Source of the DNA: Rubellimicrobium rubrum
Lineage (GTDB): Bacteria > Pseudomonadota > Alphaproteobacteria > Rhodobacterales > Rhodobacteraceae
Assembly (NCBI RefSeq): GCF_006152115.1
Contig: NZ_VDFU01000018.1
Location: 27,744 to 91,743, forward strand
Reading direction: 5' to 3'
DNA length: 64,000 nt
Program-made: the position numbers and the translations under genes
Notes under the pieces: model-generated
Databases searched by the model: none
The model's input: only the letters and a program-made list of their open reading frames with translations
What the model was told of the DNA's origin: nothing
In this document: one piece after another, positions 8,971-17,844 of the stretch
Layout of the letters: each line of letters opens with the position of its first letter
Numbering within the stretch: the stretch's first letter is position 1

Positions 8971-10251
8971 ATGACGACGCTGATCCACAACGTCATCCTG
9001 ATCGACCCCGAGGCCGGGACCGAAACCCCAGGCGCGCTGGTCCTGCGGGATGGTGCCATCGCCGAACGTCTTCCTGCGGCGCCCGAAAGCCTCGAGCGAT
9101 TTGCCGAGGTGGTGGACGGAGGCGGACGGCACCTCGCCCCCGGCATCGTGGACTGGGGCGTCAAGGTCTCCGAGCCCGGAGAGCGTCACAAGGAAAGCTT
9201 CCGCACCGCGGGACTGTCCGCGGCAGCCGGGGGCGTGACCACCATCGTAACGCGCCCCGACACGGCTCCTGCCATCGACACGCCCGAGATCCTGGAGTTC
9301 GTGGCCCGCCGCGCCGCCCAGGACAGCCCCGTCCGCGTCCTGCCCATGGCCGCCCTGACCAAGGGCCGTGAGGGGCGCGAGATGACCGAGATCGCCTTCC
9401 TCCGGGACGCGGGCGCGGTCGCCTTCACCGATGGCGACCGCGTGGTCGAGGACACCCGCGTCTTCGGCCGCGCCCTGACCTATGCCAAGGGACTGGGCGC
9501 GCTGGTGGTGAGCCATGTGCAGGACCCGGGCCTGTCGCGCGGCGCGGTGATGACCTCGGGCAAGTTCGCCTCCCTTCGTGGCCTTCCCGCCGTTTCCCCC
9601 ATGGCCGAGCGTCTGGGGCTGGAACGCGACCTCGCCCTGGCCGAGATGACGGGCGCGCGGCTCCATGCGGATCAGGTCACGACCGCCGCCGCCCTTCCGG
9701 CGCTGGCGCGGGCCAAGGCCCAGGGGCTCGACGTCACGGCGGGCGTGTCGGTCCATCATCTCACGCTCAACGACTTCGACGTCGGCGACTACCGCACCTT
9801 CTTCAAGCTCGTCCCCCCGCTCCGGCAGGAGGAGGACCGCGAGGCCGCCGTGGAGGCGCTGGCCTCCGGCCTCATCGACGTGCTCTGCTCCATGCACACG
9901 CCGCAGGACGAGGAATCCAAGCGCCTCCCCTTCGAGGCCGCCGCCCCGGGCGCCGTGGGCCTGGAAACGCTGCTCCCGGCCGCGCTGCGTCTGGTGCATG
10001 GCGGCCGGATCGGACTGCCGCAACTGTTCCGGGCGCTATCGCTGAACCCGTCGCGCCGCCTGGGCCTGCCTACCGGGCGGTTGGTGGTGGGCGCTCCGGC
10101 GGATCTCGTGCTTTTCGATCTCCATGCGCCCTTCGTGCTCGACCGCTGGAAGATGAGGTCGAAGTCCAAGAACACGCCCTTTGACGGAGCCCGCCTGCAG
10201 GGGCGTGTCCGGGGCACCTGGGTCGCGGGCCACCGCGTGTGGGAGGGATGA
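8971..10251 (+). CDS. pyrC': inactive dihydroorotase homologue (PyrC')
   Basis: 426 residues with the full length and fold signatures of type I dihydroorotase: [44 protein letters not shown], and [13 protein letters not shown]. The metal and catalytic residues are gone. The usual D-x-H-V-H-x-R is DWGVKVS (residues 61-67), so both metal histidines and the substrate arginine are replaced; the HxxH of the middle motif is HADQ; and the catalytic Asp of ATDHAPH is Met in CSMHTPQ. This is the pattern of the non-catalytic PyrC' subunits that complex with aspartate carbamoyltransferase. An active dihydroorotase must lie outside the window. It is translationally coupled to plsY. Confidence 0.88.
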   Translation: MTTLIHNVILIDPEAGTETPGALVLRDGAIAERLPAAPESLERFAEVVDGGGRHLAPGIVDWGVKVSEPGERHKESFRTAGLSAAAGGVTTIVTRPDTAPAIDTPEILEFVARRAAQDSPVRVLPMAALTKGREGREMTEIAFLRDAGAVAFTDGDRVVEDTRVFGRALTYAKGLGALVVSHVQDPGLSRGAVMTSGKFASLRGLPAVSPMAERLGLERDLALAEMTGARLHADQVTTAAALPALARAKAQGLDVTAGVSVHHLTLNDFDVGDYRTFFKLVPPLRQEEDREAAVEALASGLIDVLCSMHTPQDEESKRLPFEAAAPGAVGLETLLPAALRLVHGGRIGLPQLFRALSLNPSRRLGLPTGRLVVGAPADLVLFDLHAPFVLDRWKMRSKSKNTPFDGARLQGRVRGTWVAGHRVWEG

Positions 10252-10856
10252 TGCCGGATCTCGTGTCGCCCCTGGGCGTGCTGCTGCTTTGGGCCGTGTT
10301 CGGCTATTTCTTGGGCTCCGTGCCCTTCGGCGTGCTGATCACCCGCGCCGCAGGCTTGGGCGACGTGCGGGCCATCGGATCGGGCAACATCGGCGCCACC
10401 AACGTCCTGCGAACCGGCAGCAAGGGCGCGGCGGCGGCGACGCTGCTGCTCGATGGAGGCAAAGGCGCGGTTGCGGTTCTGCTGGCGCGGGCGCTCGCGG
10501 CCGAGGACGCGGCGCAGGTCGCGGGCTTCGCGGCGTTCCTGGGCCACTGCTTCCCCATCTGGCTCCGGTTCCAGGGGGGCAAAGGCGTGGCCACCTTCCT
10601 GGGGGTCCTGCTGGCAGTAGCCTGGCCCGTGGGGATTGCGGCCTGCCTGACCTGGCTGGCCACGGCCTTCATCACCCGGATCTCCTCCCTTGCGGCGCTG
10701 GTCGCGGCGGTGCTGGCCCCGGTCTGGGCGGTGTCGCTGGGCTGGGGAGCCGTGGCGGTCCTGGGCATCGGGCTGGCAGCGTTGGTGCTGTGGCGGCACA
10801 GTCCCAACATCGCCCGCCTCCGCGCGGGGACGGAGCCCCGGATCGGACGACGATAG
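10251..10856 (+). CDS. plsY: acyl-phosphate:glycerol-3-phosphate acyltransferase
   Basis: 201 residues of integral membrane protein. First acyl transfer in phospholipid synthesis from acyl phosphate. The three PlsY motifs are present: [13 protein letters not shown] with [34 protein letters not shown], and [19 protein letters not shown]. The ATG at 10251 shares its A with the pyrC' stop and has GGAGG four bases upstream; an ATG one codon earlier (10248) is possible. The pyrC'-plsY order is common in alphaproteobacteria. Confidence 0.95.
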   Translation: MPDLVSPLGVLLLWAVFGYFLGSVPFGVLITRAAGLGDVRAIGSGNIGATNVLRTGSKGAAAATLLLDGGKGAVAVLLARALAAEDAAQVAGFAAFLGHCFPIWLRFQGGKGVATFLGVLLAVAWPVGIAACLTWLATAFITRISSLAALVAAVLAPVWAVSLGWGAVAVLGIGLAALVLWRHSPNIARLRAGTEPRIGRR

Positions 10857-10967
10857 TATAGGTTTGTTGCTGCCTCGGGCCGGACTATGTCGGTTGGTCA
10901 TGGCAACCATGCGCAGATCCGGATGACCCGAGCCGACCTCAGTCTTTCCGCTTCGGGAGGCGGGGTC

Positions 10968-13286
10968 ATGCCGTCACCGGCCGTGTCCCCCGCCGCCGGG
11001 CTCCATGGGTCGGAGCCGCAGGGGCTCCCGCCCGGCGTTGCCGGCGACGGAGATCCCGCGATCCGGGCCGTGGTCCGCGCCGCGCTGGCCGCGCCCGTGC
11101 CCATGTGGGTCGGCTGGGGCGCCGATCTGACCGGGTTCGGCAACGCAGCCTTCGAGGCGCTGCTGGCGCGGCAGGTCCGCCCCGGCTCCCCCGCGAGCGA
11201 GGTCTGGCGCGACCTGGGCGAGGGGCTCCTGACCCAGATCGGGGCCGCCTCGGCGGGCGAGGGTCGGATCGCGACGGTCCATCTCGGCCCCCGGCGGGGT
11301 CGGGCCATCCTGTCCGCAGGGCCCGTGCTCGACGAGGCCGGCCGGCCCTGCGGTGTCCTGTGCACCCTTGTCCCGCAGGATCTGGGGAACGGACCGGTCC
11401 AGAACGCCACGGACGCGCCCCGGCGCGAGATGCTGTCCCGCAAGGCGTGGCTGGCGGATCTGGGCGATGTGCTGGGGGCGCTCGACGACTCGGACGCCAT
11501 CGCCGAGGCCGCCGCAGCCCGCCTTGGGCCGCATCTCGGCGTCCTGCGCTGCGGCTTCGCGCGGGCCGACGCCACGGGCGAAGTCCTGACGGTGACCCGC
11601 GATTGGACGGCCGGGGTCGCCTCGGCCGTGGGCGCGCATCGGCTCGATGCGTTCGGCCCCTGGATCGCGACCTCCCTTCGGCGCGGCGAGGCGGCGGCGG
11701 TGGCCGACGCCAACGGCGATCCCCGGATCGGCCCCAGGGAACGGGCCGCCCATGCGGAACTGGGTGTGCGCGCCCATGTGGCGGCCCCGGTGCTGCGGGC
11801 CCGAACGCTCGCGGCGGTTCTGTTCGTCCATTCGGCCAGCCCCCGCGTCTGGTCCGAGGCCGAGGTCGAATTGATCCGTGACGTCGCCGAGCGCACCTGC
11901 GCCGCCATGGAAGCGTCGCGCGCCCTTCGGGCCCTCCGCAGCAACGAGGCCCTCACCCGAGACATCCTCGAAATCTCGGATGACTGCATCAAGCTCCTCG
12001 ATCTCGATGGCCGGCTCCGCTTCATGAGCACCGGGGGCCAGCGCGTGATGCAGGTGGACGACTTCAGCCTACTGGAGGGGCGCTACTGGCCCGACATCTG
12101 GCCGGACGACGCCAAGCCGCAGGTCGAAGCTGCCCTTGCCCATGCGCGGGAGGGGCGGCTCGGCCGCTTCCGCGAGGAGGCTCGGACCGTTCGAGGCACC
12201 CCCCGGTTCTGGGACGTGGTGGTGTCCCCCATCGTGGGCGACGACGGGCGGCCCGCGCGCCTCCTGGCGATCTCGCGCGATATCACGGCCCAGCGGCAGG
12301 CCGAGGAATCGCTCCGCGAAAGCGAGGGCCGGTTCCGCGCCATGGCCGACAGCGCGCCGGTGATGATCTGGACCAGCGACGCCGACGGGCGCTGCACCTA
12401 TGTCAACCGCATCTGGCAGGAGTTCACGGGCAGCCACCTGTCCCAGGCCATGGACCGGAACGTCCTGATGGCGATCCATCCCGATGACCGCCCCCGAACC
12501 GAGGCGATCGTTACCGCCGCCCGCGCCGCGCGCCGCCCGTTCCAGACGGAGTACCGCCTGGCCCGCGCGGATGGCAGCTATGCCTGGGTCATCGACACGG
12601 CCAGCCCCCGCCTGGCCCCGGACGGCGCCTATCTGGGCGACGTGGGGTCCGTCCTCGACATCAGCGAGCGCCGGCGCGCGGAGGAGAAGCAGGCCCTTCT
12701 GGTCAACGAACTCAACCACCGCGTCAAGAACACCCTGGCCGTCGTGCAGTCCCTGGCCATCCAGTCCTTTCGCCTGGGGCAGGTGGACCCGACCGTGCGC
12801 AACGCCTTTGAGGCGCGCCTCCTGTCGCTGGCCCGCGCCCATGACGTGCTGACCCAGGAAAGCTGGGAAGGCGCCCAGTTGTGCGACATCGCCCGCCGTG
12901 CGGTCCAGCCCTTCGCCGGCGGCCCCGACCGGATCGCCCTAGAGGGCCGGGGGGTCTGGCTCCCCCCGCAGATGGCTCTGGCCGTGGCCATGGCCCTGCA
13001 CGAGCTGGCCACCAACGCGGCCAAGTACGGCGCGCTGTCGATCTCCGGGGGCCAGGTCGATCTGTCCTGGACCGTGGCGGACCTGCCCCAAGGCCGTCGC
13101 CTGCGCCTGTCCTGGGTCGAACGGAACGGCCCCCCGGTGCCGCCGCCCGCGCGACGGGGCTTCGGCTCGCGCCTGATCCAGCAGGGCCTCGCGGCCGAGC
13201 TTGGCGGCGAAGTGGTCATCGACTATCTGTCCACAGGTGTTATGTGCCGCGTGGACGCGCCATTGCCGACGGAGGATGCCGGATGA
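10968..13286 (+). CDS. PAS/GAF sensor histidine kinase, HWE family
   Basis: 772 residues, soluble, no transmembrane segment. Order: an N-terminal PAS-like segment, a GAF domain (about 157-310), a PAS domain (about 324-440), a second PAS with PAC tail (about 451-565, FRAMADSAPVMIWTSDADG), then an HWE/HisKA_2 kinase module. The phospho-accepting His584 is in LVNELNHRVKNTLAVVQS; the N box reads LHELATNAAKYGAL; the HWE hallmark W-x-E is Trp716-Glu718. Start 10968 is chosen for the GGGAGG seven bases upstream; in-frame ATGs at 10887 and 10923 lack this. ATGA overlap with the response regulator. Such kinases serve light, redox or general stress sensing; the signal is unknown. Confidence 0.9.
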   Translation: MPSPAVSPAAGLHGSEPQGLPPGVAGDGDPAIRAVVRAALAAPVPMWVGWGADLTGFGNAAFEALLARQVRPGSPASEVWRDLGEGLLTQIGAASAGEGRIATVHLGPRRGRAILSAGPVLDEAGRPCGVLCTLVPQDLGNGPVQNATDAPRREMLSRKAWLADLGDVLGALDDSDAIAEAAAARLGPHLGVLRCGFARADATGEVLTVTRDWTAGVASAVGAHRLDAFGPWIATSLRRGEAAAVADANGDPRIGPRERAAHAELGVRAHVAAPVLRARTLAAVLFVHSASPRVWSEAEVELIRDVAERTCAAMEASRALRALRSNEALTRDILEISDDCIKLLDLDGRLRFMSTGGQRVMQVDDFSLLEGRYWPDIWPDDAKPQVEAALAHAREGRLGRFREEARTVRGTPRFWDVVVSPIVGDDGRPARLLAISRDITAQRQAEESLRESEGRFRAMADSAPVMIWTSDADGRCTYVNRIWQEFTGSHLSQAMDRNVLMAIHPDDRPRTEAIVTAARAARRPFQTEYRLARADGSYAWVIDTASPRLAPDGAYLGDVGSVLDISERRRAEEKQALLVNELNHRVKNTLAVVQSLAIQSFRLGQVDPTVRNAFEARLLSLARAHDVLTQESWEGAQLCDIARRAVQPFAGGPDRIALEGRGVWLPPQMALAVAMALHELATNAAKYGALSISGGQVDLSWTVADLPQGRRLRLSWVERNGPPVPPPARRGFGSRLIQQGLAAELGGEVVIDYLSTGVMCRVDAPLPTEDAG

Positions 13287-13672
13287 CGGAAGAAGGACCC
13301 GCAGGGGCGAATGGGGGATTTGCCGGCAAGCGGATCCTTGTCGTGGAGGACGAGATGATCGTCGCCATGCTGATCGAGGACATCCTGACCGACATGGGCG
13401 CCACGGTGATCGGCCCCGCCGCCCGCGTCAGCCGCGCCATCGAGCTTCTGGGCGCGGAATCCGTCGATGCGGCGCTTCTGGACGTCAACCTCGCAGGCGA
13501 GATGACCACCCCGGTGGCCGAGGAACTGCGCCGCCGCGGCATCCCCTTCGCCTTTGCGACCGGCTACGGCGCAGCGGGCGTGCCGGCCGGCTTTGCGGGC
13601 CAGCCCCTGCTCCAGAAGCCGTTCCAGGAGCGTGACCTGGGCCAGGTCATGGCCCAGGTGCTGGCGGCCTGA
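13283..13672 (+). CDS. single-domain response regulator
   Basis: 129 residues, a lone receiver domain. Acidic pocket VVEDEM (residues 20-25), phospho-acceptor Asp67 in AALLDVNLAGE, Thr/Ser switch in FATGYG, and the conserved lysine in LLQKPFQ (Lys112). No output domain, so it acts by protein contact or as a phosphate shuttle. Starts inside the kinase stop (ATGA), so the two are made together and are probably cognate. HWE kinases are commonly paired with such CheY-like regulators. It ends seven bases before the convergent dapD stop. Confidence 0.9.
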   Translation: MTEEGPAGANGGFAGKRILVVEDEMIVAMLIEDILTDMGATVIGPAARVSRAIELLGAESVDAALLDVNLAGEMTTPVAEELRRRGIPFAFATGYGAAGVPAGFAGQPLLQKPFQERDLGQVMAQVLAA

Positions 13673-13679
13673 CGGGCGA

Positions 13680-14507
13680 TCAGTCCCGCAGGAGGTCGTT
13701 GATGCCGGTCTTGGACCGGGTCTGGGCGTCCACGCGCTTCACGATCACCGCGCAGTACAGGTTGATGCCGCCCGATGACGGCATCGACCCGGCCACGACC
13801 ACGGAATAGGGCGGCACCTCGCCGTAGGTCACCTCGCCGGTGGCGCGGTCCACGATCTTGGTGGACTTGCCGATGAACACGCCCATGCCGAGGACCGACC
13901 CCTCGCGCACGATGCAGCCCTCCACCACCTCGGACCGCGCGCCGATGAAGCAGTTGTCCTCGATGATGGTCGGGCCCGCCTGCATGGGCTCCAGCACGCC
14001 GCCGATGCCCACGCCGCCCGACAGGTGGACGTTGGCTCCGATCTGAGCGCAGGAGCCCACGGTGGCCCAGGTGTCCACCATCGTCCCTTCGCCGACATAG
14101 GCGCCAAGGTTCACGAAGGACGGCATCAGGATCGCGCCGCGGCCCACAAAGGCCGACCGCCGCACGATCGCGCCCGGCACGGCCCGGAAACCCGCCTCGC
14201 GCCAGCGCGCCTCGTCCCAGCCCTTGAACTTGGTATCCACCTTGTCCCACCAGGCCGAGCCCTGCGGCCCCCCCTCCATCGGCACCATGTCGTTCAGGCG
14301 GAAGCCCAGCAGCACCGCCTTCTTGGCCCACTGGTTCACGGTCCACTGCCCGTCCGCGCCCCGCTCGGCCAGCCGGAGCGTTCCGCTGTCCAGCGCATCG
14401 AGCGTGGCTTCCACGGCATCGCGGGCCTCGCCCCGGGTCTGGGGCGTAAGGGAGGCGCGGTCCTCCCAGGCGGCTTCGATGGCGGCTTCGAGGGCAGCGT
14501 GGGACAT
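13680..14507 (-). CDS. dapD: tetrahydrodipicolinate N-succinyltransferase
   Basis: 275 residues. Succinyl-CoA-dependent step of the succinylase branch of lysine/diaminopimelate synthesis. An N-terminal helical domain is followed by left-handed beta-helix hexapeptide repeats ([20 protein letters not shown] onward through [10 protein letters not shown] and [11 protein letters not shown]). Length and motifs match the family. The other lysine gene in the window, lysA, is at 40972, so the pathway is dispersed. Divergent from the LOG-family gene. Confidence 0.96.
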   Translation of the reverse strand: MSHAALEAAIEAAWEDRASLTPQTRGEARDAVEATLDALDSGTLRLAERGADGQWTVNQWAKKAVLLGFRLNDMVPMEGGPQGSAWWDKVDTKFKGWDEARWREAGFRAVPGAIVRRSAFVGRGAILMPSFVNLGAYVGEGTMVDTWATVGSCAQIGANVHLSGGVGIGGVLEPMQAGPTIIEDNCFIGARSEVVEGCIVREGSVLGMGVFIGKSTKIVDRATGEVTYGEVPPYSVVVAGSMPSSGGINLYCAVIVKRVDAQTRSKTGINDLLRD

Positions 14508-14642
14508 GGGCAGAACCTCCGGTTTGGCGTCGGGGCGTCATAGGGCCGGGGGTGCTGGCGCGCAATCAGCGCCGATGCCGGGGCGGGTTTGGTTTTCCTC
14601 CGATCCGTGCCATGTCCCCGGCCATCACCACAGGACACGACC

Positions 14643-15605
14643 ATGACCGACGACACCCCCGCCGCTACCGAGCCCGACACCGTATCCGACACCGGCCTGA
14701 CGGAGGAGCCGCCTCTCCGCCATCCCATGCGCGACAGCGTCGAGGACAAGGAGACCGTGGCCCAGGTCCCGGTCACGCCGCAGACCCAGTCCGCCACCTA
14801 CCGGCTGGCCTTCGCGGATGACGACTTCCTCCTGCGCGAGGACCTGCGGGCCGTGCGCCTGCAACTGGAGCTTCTCAAGCCGCAGCTCATGCTGGACGAG
14901 GCGGGGGTGGAAACCACGGTCGTCCTGTTCGGCGGCGCGCGCATCCCCGACGCGGCCCATGCCGCCCAGGCCCGGACGCCCATGCTGGCCTCCCTGTCCA
15001 AGTATTACGAGGAGGCGCGGCGCTTTGCCTATCTGGTGACCGAGGCGTCGCTGGTCGAAAGCCGGGGACGCCGGGCCGTCATCGTCACCGGGGGCGGTCC
15101 CGGCGTGATGGAGGCGGGAAACCGCGGCGCGCAGGAGGCGGGCGGGCGCAGCATCGGCCTCAACATCGTGCTCCCGCACGAGCAGGCGCCCAACGCCTAT
15201 GTCACGCCCGAGTTGTGCTTCAACTTCCACTACTTCGCGATCCGGAAGATGCACTTCCTGATGCGGGCCGAGGCGGTCTGCGTCTTTCCGGGCGGCTTCG
15301 GGACGCTCGACGAGATGTTCGAGGCGCTGACCCTGATCCAGACCGGCCGCATGGCCAAGGTGCCGTTCCTGCTGTTCGGAAAGGACTACTGGGGGCGGAT
15401 CATCGACTGGGAGGCCTTGGCCGAGTCGGGCACCATCGCCGCCGAGGATCTCGACCTGTTCCGCTGCGTGGAAACGGCCGAGGAGGCGCTCGAGGCGATG
15501 CGGACCTGGGCCTGCCGCACCGAGAAGCGCGACGCGCTTCCCGGCCGCTCGGGAGGGGATGCCCCCCGGCCCGGCGCTCCGGACCAGGCGGGCGACGGAA
15601 GCTGA
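14643..15605 (+). CDS. LOG-family (TIGR00730) Rossmann-fold protein
   Basis: 320 residues. The lysine-decarboxylase-like LOG signature is present: VIVTGGGPGVMEAGNRGAQE and VCVFPGGFGTLDEMFEALTLIQTG. Characterised relatives are nucleoside 5'-monophosphate phosphoribohydrolases (cytokinin-activating in plants, AMP hydrolases in bacteria). This long variant has an acidic, low-complexity N-terminus of about 60 residues and a C-terminal tail ending in Pro/Gly/Asp-rich sequence. Start ATG at 14643; an upstream ATG at 14589 would add residues that do not look conserved. A likely housekeeping hydrolase, sometimes misannotated as lysine decarboxylase. Confidence 0.88.
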   Translation: MTDDTPAATEPDTVSDTGLTEEPPLRHPMRDSVEDKETVAQVPVTPQTQSATYRLAFADDDFLLREDLRAVRLQLELLKPQLMLDEAGVETTVVLFGGARIPDAAHAAQARTPMLASLSKYYEEARRFAYLVTEASLVESRGRRAVIVTGGGPGVMEAGNRGAQEAGGRSIGLNIVLPHEQAPNAYVTPELCFNFHYFAIRKMHFLMRAEAVCVFPGGFGTLDEMFEALTLIQTGRMAKVPFLLFGKDYWGRIIDWEALAESGTIAAEDLDLFRCVETAEEALEAMRTWACRTEKRDALPGRSGGDAPRPGAPDQAGDGS

Positions 15606-15630
15606 GGGCCGGGCCTCCGCCGCCCGGCCC
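15606..15630. terminator. hairpin between convergent genes
   Basis: GGGCCGGGC (15606-15614) pairs perfectly with GCCCGGCCC (15622-15630) around a seven-base loop, between the stops of the LOG gene and the leftward oxidoreductase. There is no T-run on either strand, so it may act with Rho or as a 3'-end stabiliser. Confidence 0.5.
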
Positions 15631-15636
15631 AGGGGC

Positions 15637-16764
15637 CTAGCGCGAGACCCACTCGCCCCCGGCCTGGGACGACCGCTGGCAGGCGCCGATGAACCACATG
15701 CCGTCCAGCCCCGACTCGATGGTCGGGAGGAGCGCTCCGTCCCCCGTGCCCAGGATCAGGTCGGCGGCATCCGTGTAGATCGTCGCGAACCCTTCGAGGT
15801 ACCCTTCGGGGTGCCCCGGGGGGATGCGGGTCCAGCGGTTGCCGCCCGTCCCGAGCCCCGCGCCGCCCCGCGTGACGATCTGCTTGGGCTGGCCCAGGGG
15901 GGCAAAGGTCATGACGTTCGGGTTCTCCTGCGACCACTCGATCCCGGCCTTGGTGCCGTAGATCCGCAGCCGCAGGCCGTTCTCGTTGCCCGGGGCGACC
16001 TGCGATGCCCAGAGCGTGCCCCGCGCGCCGTTCGCGAAGCGCAGGAGCACATGGGCGTTGTCATCCACCTGCCGCCCCGCGCCAAAGCTTTGCAGGTCCG
16101 CGAGCAGCGCCTCGACCTTCAGCCCCGTCACGAAGCTCAGGAGGTTGAAGGCATGGGTGCCGATGTCCCCCAGCGCGCCCGCGCCCGCCATCTCGGGGTT
16201 GGTGCGCCAGGCGGCCTGCTTGTTGTCGCCCGCCGTTTCCACGCTCTCGGTCAGCCAGTCCTGCGCGTATTCGGCCTGGATCAGCCGGATCTCGCCCAGG
16301 TCGCCCCGCTCGATCATCTCCCGGGCCTGCCGCATCAGCGGATAGCCCGTGTAGTTGTGCGTGAGGATGAACCGGGCCTTGGAGGCTTGAACGGCCGCCG
16401 CGATCTGCTGCGCCTGCTCGGGCGTCGCGGCCAGCGGCTTGTCGCAGATGACGTTGATGCCCGCCTCGAGGAACGCGATGGCGGGCCCGGCGTGCATGTG
16501 GTTCGGGGTCACGATGCTGACCGCGTCGATGCCGTCCTCGCGCGCCGCTTCGGCCCGCGCCATCTCGCGGAAGTCGGAATAAGCGCGGTCGGGCGCGATG
16601 TTCAGGTCCTCGGCCGACAGCCGCGCCCGCTCGGGATCCGAGGACAGCGCCCCGGCCACGAGGTGCCAGCGGTCGTCGATGCGGCTCGCGATGCGGTGGA
16701 CGGCCCCGATGAAGGCCCCGCGGCCCCCGCCCACCATGCCCAGTCTCAGGCGTCGTTGCGCCAT
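15637..16764 (-). CDS. Gfo/Idh/MocA family oxidoreductase (leftward arm of sugar locus)
   Basis: 375 residues. N-terminal NAD(P) Rossmann motif MVGGGRGAFIGAVH; the family EKP-type motif is CDKPLAATPEQ; the conserved C-terminal fold includes GALGDIGTHAFNLLSFVTG, with the catalytic-region histidine. These enzymes oxidise or reduce sugars and cyclitols, often at C3. GGAGGGAC precedes the start at 16764. It is third in a leftward unit LacI regulator, isomerase, oxidoreductase (gaps of 10 and 14 bases), opposite the ABC/glycosidase arm. Likely acts on the imported sugar together with the adjacent isomerase; substrate not determinable. Confidence 0.9.
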   Translation of the reverse strand: MAQRRLRLGMVGGGRGAFIGAVHRIASRIDDRWHLVAGALSSDPERARLSAEDLNIAPDRAYSDFREMARAEAAREDGIDAVSIVTPNHMHAGPAIAFLEAGINVICDKPLAATPEQAQQIAAAVQASKARFILTHNYTGYPLMRQAREMIERGDLGEIRLIQAEYAQDWLTESVETAGDNKQAAWRTNPEMAGAGALGDIGTHAFNLLSFVTGLKVEALLADLQSFGAGRQVDDNAHVLLRFANGARGTLWASQVAPGNENGLRLRIYGTKAGIEWSQENPNVMTFAPLGQPKQIVTRGGAGLGTGGNRWTRIPPGHPEGYLEGFATIYTDAADLILGTGDGALLPTIESGLDGMWFIGACQRSSQAGGEWVSR

Positions 16765-16778
16765 GGTCGTCCCTCCGT

Positions 16779-17834
16779 TCAAAGTCCCAGCATCGTCTTG
16801 ATGGCGACGTCGTCCCGCTCCGCCCCGGCGAAGTCGTCAAAGGCCTTGGCGGCCCGGTCGATCAGGTGCGACGCGATGAAGGGCGCGCCCTCGGCCGCGC
16901 CCTGCTCGGGCGACTTGATCGCGCATTCCCATTCCAGCACAGCCCAGCCGTCGTAGCCGTACTGCGTGAGCTTGGAGAAGATGCCGCTGAAGTCCACCTG
17001 CCCGTCGCCCAGGGACCGGAAGCGCCCCGCGCGGTTGATCCAGGGCTGATAGCCCGAATAGACGCCCTGCCGCCCGTCCGGGTTGAACTCGGCGTCCTTG
17101 ACGTGGAACGAGCTGATCCGCTCGTGGTAGATGTCGATGAAGGCCAGGTAGTCGAGCTGCTGCAGCACGAAGTGGCTGGGGTCGTAGTTGATGGTCGCCG
17201 CGACATGCCCGCCCACGGCATCAAGGAACATCTCGAAGGTCGCGCCGTCGAAGACGTCCTCGCCGGGATGGATCTCGTAGCCGTAGGACACGCCGTTCTC
17301 GGCATACACATCGAGGATCGGCCGCCAGCGGCGCCCAAGCTCCGCGAAGGCTTCCTCGATCAGACCCTCGGGCCGCTGGGGCCAGGGGTAGAGGAACGGG
17401 AAGGCGAGCGAGCCGGTGAAGCCCACATGCCGGTTCAGTCCCATGCGGCGGGACGCGGTGGCGCCCTTCCTGACCTGGTCCACGGCCCATTCCTGCCGCC
17501 CCTTGGGGTTCTTGTGCAGATGCGCCGGCGCAAAGGCGTCGAAGGCGAGGTCGTAGGCCGGGTTCACCGCCACGAGCTGGCTCTGGAGGTGGGTCGAAAG
17601 CTCCGTGATCTCCACGCCCGCCTCGGCGCAGATGCCCTTGACCTCGTCGCAGTAGTCCTGGCTCTCGGCCGCGCGGTCGAGGTTGAAGAGGCGGCCGTCG
17701 AAGGTCGGGATCTGAACCCCCTTGTAGCCGAGCGAGGCGGCCCATCCGGCCATGCCCTGAAGCGTGTTGAAGGGCGCCTCGTCGCCTGCGAACTGCGCGA
17801 GAAAAATCGCCGGGCCCTTGATCTGGCTGGTCAT
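16779..17834 (-). CDS. TIM-barrel sugar isomerase/epimerase (AP-endonuclease-2 family)
   Basis: 351 residues of the xylose-isomerase-like TIM-barrel superfamily. Metal-site features: a Glu in YGYEIHPGEDVFDG, an Asp/His pair in INYDPSHFVLQQ, a His in SSFHVKDAEF, and a late Glu in VLEWECAIKS. Members include sugar epimerases and, with Gfo/Idh/MocA partners, enzymes acting on 3-keto glycosides. Start MTSQIKGPA at 17834. It lies between the LacI gene (10-base gap) and the oxidoreductase (14-base gap), so the three are one transcript. Larger than and different from the second isomerase at 25746. Confidence 0.87.
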   Translation of the reverse strand: MTSQIKGPAIFLAQFAGDEAPFNTLQGMAGWAASLGYKGVQIPTFDGRLFNLDRAAESQDYCDEVKGICAEAGVEITELSTHLQSQLVAVNPAYDLAFDAFAPAHLHKNPKGRQEWAVDQVRKGATASRRMGLNRHVGFTGSLAFPFLYPWPQRPEGLIEEAFAELGRRWRPILDVYAENGVSYGYEIHPGEDVFDGATFEMFLDAVGGHVAATINYDPSHFVLQQLDYLAFIDIYHERISSFHVKDAEFNPDGRQGVYSGYQPWINRAGRFRSLGDGQVDFSGIFSKLTQYGYDGWAVLEWECAIKSPEQGAAEGAPFIASHLIDRAAKAFDDFAGAERDDVAIKTMLGL

Positions 17835-17844
17835 CGTGGTCCTT

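Noticed and set aside
14643..15605. Lysine decarboxylase
   Set aside because: The PGGFGTLDE motif is that of LOG-family phosphoribohydrolases; the old name is a known misannotation and no PLP site is present.
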